Of a stretch of 64,000 nt of DNA, positions 62,354 through 64,000 are shown in pieces. The stretch lies in the NCBI RefSeq assembly GCF_047501465.1, contig NZ_JAZDRL010000001.1:186001-250000 (forward strand), written 5' to 3'. Numbering within the stretch: the first letter of the stretch is position 1; the number at the start of each line of letters is the position of its first letter. The translations under genes and the position numbers were made by a program. The notes below the pieces were generated by a model, which searched no databases, had not been told where the DNA came from, and saw nothing but the letters and a program-made list of their open reading frames with translations. Source of the DNA: Pseudochelatococcus sp047501465 (GTDB lineage Bacteria; Pseudomonadota; Alphaproteobacteria; Rhizobiales; Beijerinckiaceae).

Positions 62354-62668
62354 CTAGCGGCAATAAATCAGATACAGCACAGAAAGCAGCGCCTGCGCTT
62401 CCATGCTGCAAATGCGGTAATAGACCATCAGTCCGCGCTTATCCGAGCTCACCAGCCCGGCCTCGCGAAGCTTGGCTAGATGCTGAGACAATGCTGATTG
62501 CGATAAACCAACAGTTTCCGATAGCTGGCCTACGGTCTTTTCGCCGGAAACCAGATTGCAAAGCACCATAAGGCGATTGGCGTTGGCAAGCTGCTTAAGT
62601 AGCGCTTCAGCTTGCGCGGAATTCTTTTGCATTAGCTCGATGGTATTTGGTGTGCTTGTGTTGTTCAT
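62354..62668 (-). CDS. ArsR-family sulfane-sulfur-responsive repressor (BigR/SqrR/YgaV-like)
   Basis: A 104-residue winged-helix repressor: QLANANRLMVLCNLVSGEKT, recognition helix LSQSALSQHLAKLREAGLVS, wing KRGLMVYYRI. Cys37 (MVLCNLV) and Cys103 (LIYCR) sit where BigR and SqrR hold the two cysteines that form a polysulfide bridge. Adjacent to a rhodanese gene, it most likely senses persulfides and controls sulfur detoxification. An extra Cys87 is present. Arsenic sensing, despite the family name and the ars operon in the same island, is less likely. Confidence 0.88.
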   Translation of the reverse strand: MNNTSTPNTIELMQKNSAQAEALLKQLANANRLMVLCNLVSGEKTVGQLSETVGLSQSALSQHLAKLREAGLVSSDKRGLMVYYRICSMEAQALLSVLYLIYCR

Positions 62669-62669
62669 G

Positions 62670-62703
62670 TTGACATAATATTAGAGTCATCTAATATGGT
62701 CAA
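62670..62703. promoter_or_regulatory. Operator of the BigR-like repressor in the divergent promoter
   Basis: A perfect dyad ATATTAGA-GTCA-TCTAATAT (62678-62697) is flanked by an outer pair TTGAC / GTCAA (62670-62674, 62699-62703). It fills the space between the repressor and the divergent CxxC protein gene, so both directions are likely co-regulated. Confidence 0.75.
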
Positions 62704-62733
62704 CAGGTTTTTCATTGGAGAATGAGGTCAGTT

Positions 62734-63087
62734 ATGGAAAAGAATTACCCCGAAATCACCAAGCGCATTAGCAACAACATGAAAGTGCTGCGTAAAGATA
62801 TCGCTGACACCATGCAGGGCTTCTCTGCCATGGCGCAGGCTGCGACAAAGGACGGCGCGCTTGATAAAAAAACCAAAGAGTTCATAGCTCTCGCTATCGG
62901 CATTTCCTCTCGTTGCGACGGCTGTATCGGTTTTCACTCCGAAGCACTAGTGAGGCTTGGCGCAACCCGCGAAGAGTTTGAGGAAGTGCTGGGCATGGCG
63001 GTCTACATGGGCGGTGGACCATCGCTGATGTACGCGGCAGATGCCATGATGGCTTTTGAACAGTTTAAAGCGAAGGTGACAGCATAA
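62734..63087 (+). CDS. Carboxymuconolactone decarboxylase / AhpD-like CxxC protein
   Basis: A 117-residue all-helical protein. The motif SSRCDGCIGFHSEALVRLGA has the AhpD redox pair Cys61 and Cys64 and conserved His68. Small AhpD-like proteins act as thiol-disulphide or peroxidase partners. The start has GAGGT ahead. It is divergent from the BigR-like repressor and shares its dyad, so it is probably part of the sulfur or redox stress response with the rhodanese. Confidence 0.88.
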   Translation: MEKNYPEITKRISNNMKVLRKDIADTMQGFSAMAQAATKDGALDKKTKEFIALAIGISSRCDGCIGFHSEALVRLGATREEFEEVLGMAVYMGGGPSLMYAADAMMAFEQFKAKVTA

Positions 63088-63354
63088 GCTGAAAACAATA
63101 GTCTCCACTGTCTGTTGAGCGGCTAAATGTGCTGAGCGCCGGGGTCTCTGAAATCATCTGCAGTCGTATCTGTGGTGACTGCCCTGTTATGGCTAGCGGG
63201 TATTTATTCATGATGCGAGGTTCAAGCTTCTGATATTGCCATCGCTAAATGTCACTGATGCGTGCTGCTATTGCAGCCACATCAGAGCCGCCCTGAAATC
63301 GCCTATCTATTAAGCTTTAGTTTACCAGTTATATGCCAGCTATTTGGGATATTA

Positions 63355-64000
63355 CTATCCATCTAACGCATGCTGGGCGCGTGATGAGCGTATAAGCTTG
63401 CTCGTGTAACTTAGCGGGTCCTCAAGCCATGGCATTTCCTGCCATGCTTTGGGGACAGGCAAGGTATTGATCGCTTCAATCAGTGGTGCCTGAGGCACGC
63501 GGGTGTATCGTCGGCTCATGCTATCGACCGCATGTCCAAGAATTTGATCCTTTATATACGGATGAATCCCGTTGATGACGAGCTGGGTTGAGACGCTATG
63601 CCTTGCCGTATAGGGGCTTATATTGGCGATGCCGCTGCGTTTTCTTGCTCCCAGTATTGCGGTTTTTATCTGCCCGCCGCCATCTTCATTTAATGGGTAG
63701 GGTTTCCCCTTGTAAGTGCGGAAGAGGATGCCTCCTCTTTGCGATAGAGATGCAAATAGGGGGACAATAAACTCGTGCATCGGGACCCCTCTGGGTTCTC
63801 CCGTTTTGGATGACTGAATAGTGATCCAGCGCTGTTCTATATCAATGTCCTCAGCCTCCAGGCAGAAAAGCTCAATGGGCCGCATGCCTGTATAAAACAG
63901 GGCGGTCATTACCATGGCCGGCGCCGGGCTCATTAACGAGATAAAGCCTGATGCGATATCATAGGATATCGGTGTGCTTCCTGCCCGTGTTGTTCTGGAA
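63355..64000 (-). CDS. Tyrosine recombinase (island integrase), C-terminal part
   Basis: The frame is open to the window edge, so the N-terminal arm-binding and core-binding domains are missing. The catalytic domain is present: Arg in LFYTGMRPIELFCLEAEDID, Lys in IQSSKTGEPRGVP, the box II SPYTARHSVSTQLV (Tyr in place of the first His, Arg kept), His in ILGHAVDSMSRR and nucleophile Tyr in RRYTRVPQAP. It is likely the integrase that placed the island at tRNA-Thr. The residues look intact, so it could still be active. Confidence 0.85.
   Translation of the reverse strand, partial: SRTTRAGSTPISYDIASGFISLMSPAPAMVMTALFYTGMRPIELFCLEAEDIDIEQRWITIQSSKTGEPRGVPMHEFIVPLFASLSQRGGILFRTYKGKPYPLNEDGGGQIKTAILGARKRSGIANISPYTARHSVSTQLVINGIHPYIKDQILGHAVDSMSRRYTRVPQAPLIEAINTLPVPKAWQEMPWLEDPLSYTSKLIRSSRAQHALDG

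Larger units (their letters stand above)
52393..64000. mobile_element. Genomic island (arsenic and sulfur stress genes), right end outside window
   Basis: The segment begins at the tRNA-Thr fragment and ends, within the window, in a tyrosine recombinase whose N-terminus is cut off. Between them lie arsenic resistance genes, a P-type ATPase, a SulP transporter, an IS5 remnant and a rhodanese/repressor module. The orientation of the tRNA fragment predicts an intact minus-strand tRNA-Thr beyond base 64000 at the other end. Confidence 0.75.

Overview
The window reads as chromosomal DNA of an alphaproteobacterium, probably of the Hyphomicrobiales. Four things point there: a ChvI-type response regulator beside ATP-dependent pckA, the glnK-amtB / tesB / ubiH-family neighbourhood, MerR control of fatty-acid genes, and two intergenic inverted-repeat elements (about 45.26-45.38 kb and 56.81-56.86 kb) that resemble the dispersed 'CGCTCTAA' repeats of that order. 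No species can be named from the sequence alone. There are no rRNA genes and no CRISPR array.

Layout. (1) 0-8 kb: fatty-acid degradation on the minus strand: the start of a fadD-like acyl-CoA ligase, fadL, and an apparent operon fadA - fadN-like multifunctional protein - fadE-like dehydrogenase - SCP2 protein, headed by a MerR regulator whose own promoter carries a perfect 14-bp palindrome. (2) 8-10.1 kb: nitronate monooxygenase family protein, SufE and tRNA-Leu(CAG). (3) 10.1-11.5 kb: decayed DNA directly after the tRNA, including a frameshifted relative of the repeat protein at 47.7 kb. (4) 11.5-30 kb: an exopolysaccharide region with an EAL phosphodiesterase, GH18-like hydrolase, initiating sugar-phosphate transferase, Wzx, Wzz, Wza, a Wzy candidate, GT2, a Wzm/Wzt ABC exporter and ManC, interspersed with housekeeping genes. 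(5) 30-35 kb: a dipeptide-type ABC transporter and an L,D-transpeptidase. (6) 35.5-46.5 kb: core genes (two response regulators, a lone cyclic-nucleotide domain, AmtB/GlnK, TesB, UbiH-like, PckA, HugZ-like, ChvI) and two small proteins. (7) 46.6-52.3 kb: dienelactone hydrolase, an AT-rich gene for a protein of twelve 16-residue repeats, a two-domain cytidine deaminase, an IS3 remnant and a prolyl oligopeptidase. (8) 52.35 kb to the end: a genomic island that starts at a 46-bp 3' fragment of tRNA-Thr(GGT) and runs to a tyrosine recombinase cut by the window edge.

The island carries an arsenic operon (arsR, arsC-arsN fusion, acr3, arsH, arsO-like), a P-type ATPase, a SulP transporter, and a sulfur-stress module (rhodanese with membrane tail, BigR/SqrR-like repressor, CxxC AhpD-like protein). 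ArsC would reduce arsenate, Acr3 would export arsenite, and ArsH, ArsN and the flavin monooxygenase would deal with organic or trivalent arsenicals.

The least explained object is the 16-residue repeat protein (47706-48707) with its broken relative at 10.1-10.5 kb. The two share a proline-rich leader, a 'VKxLWDxL' helix and the same repeat consensus, and look like a small undescribed family carried by mobile or decaying DNA.
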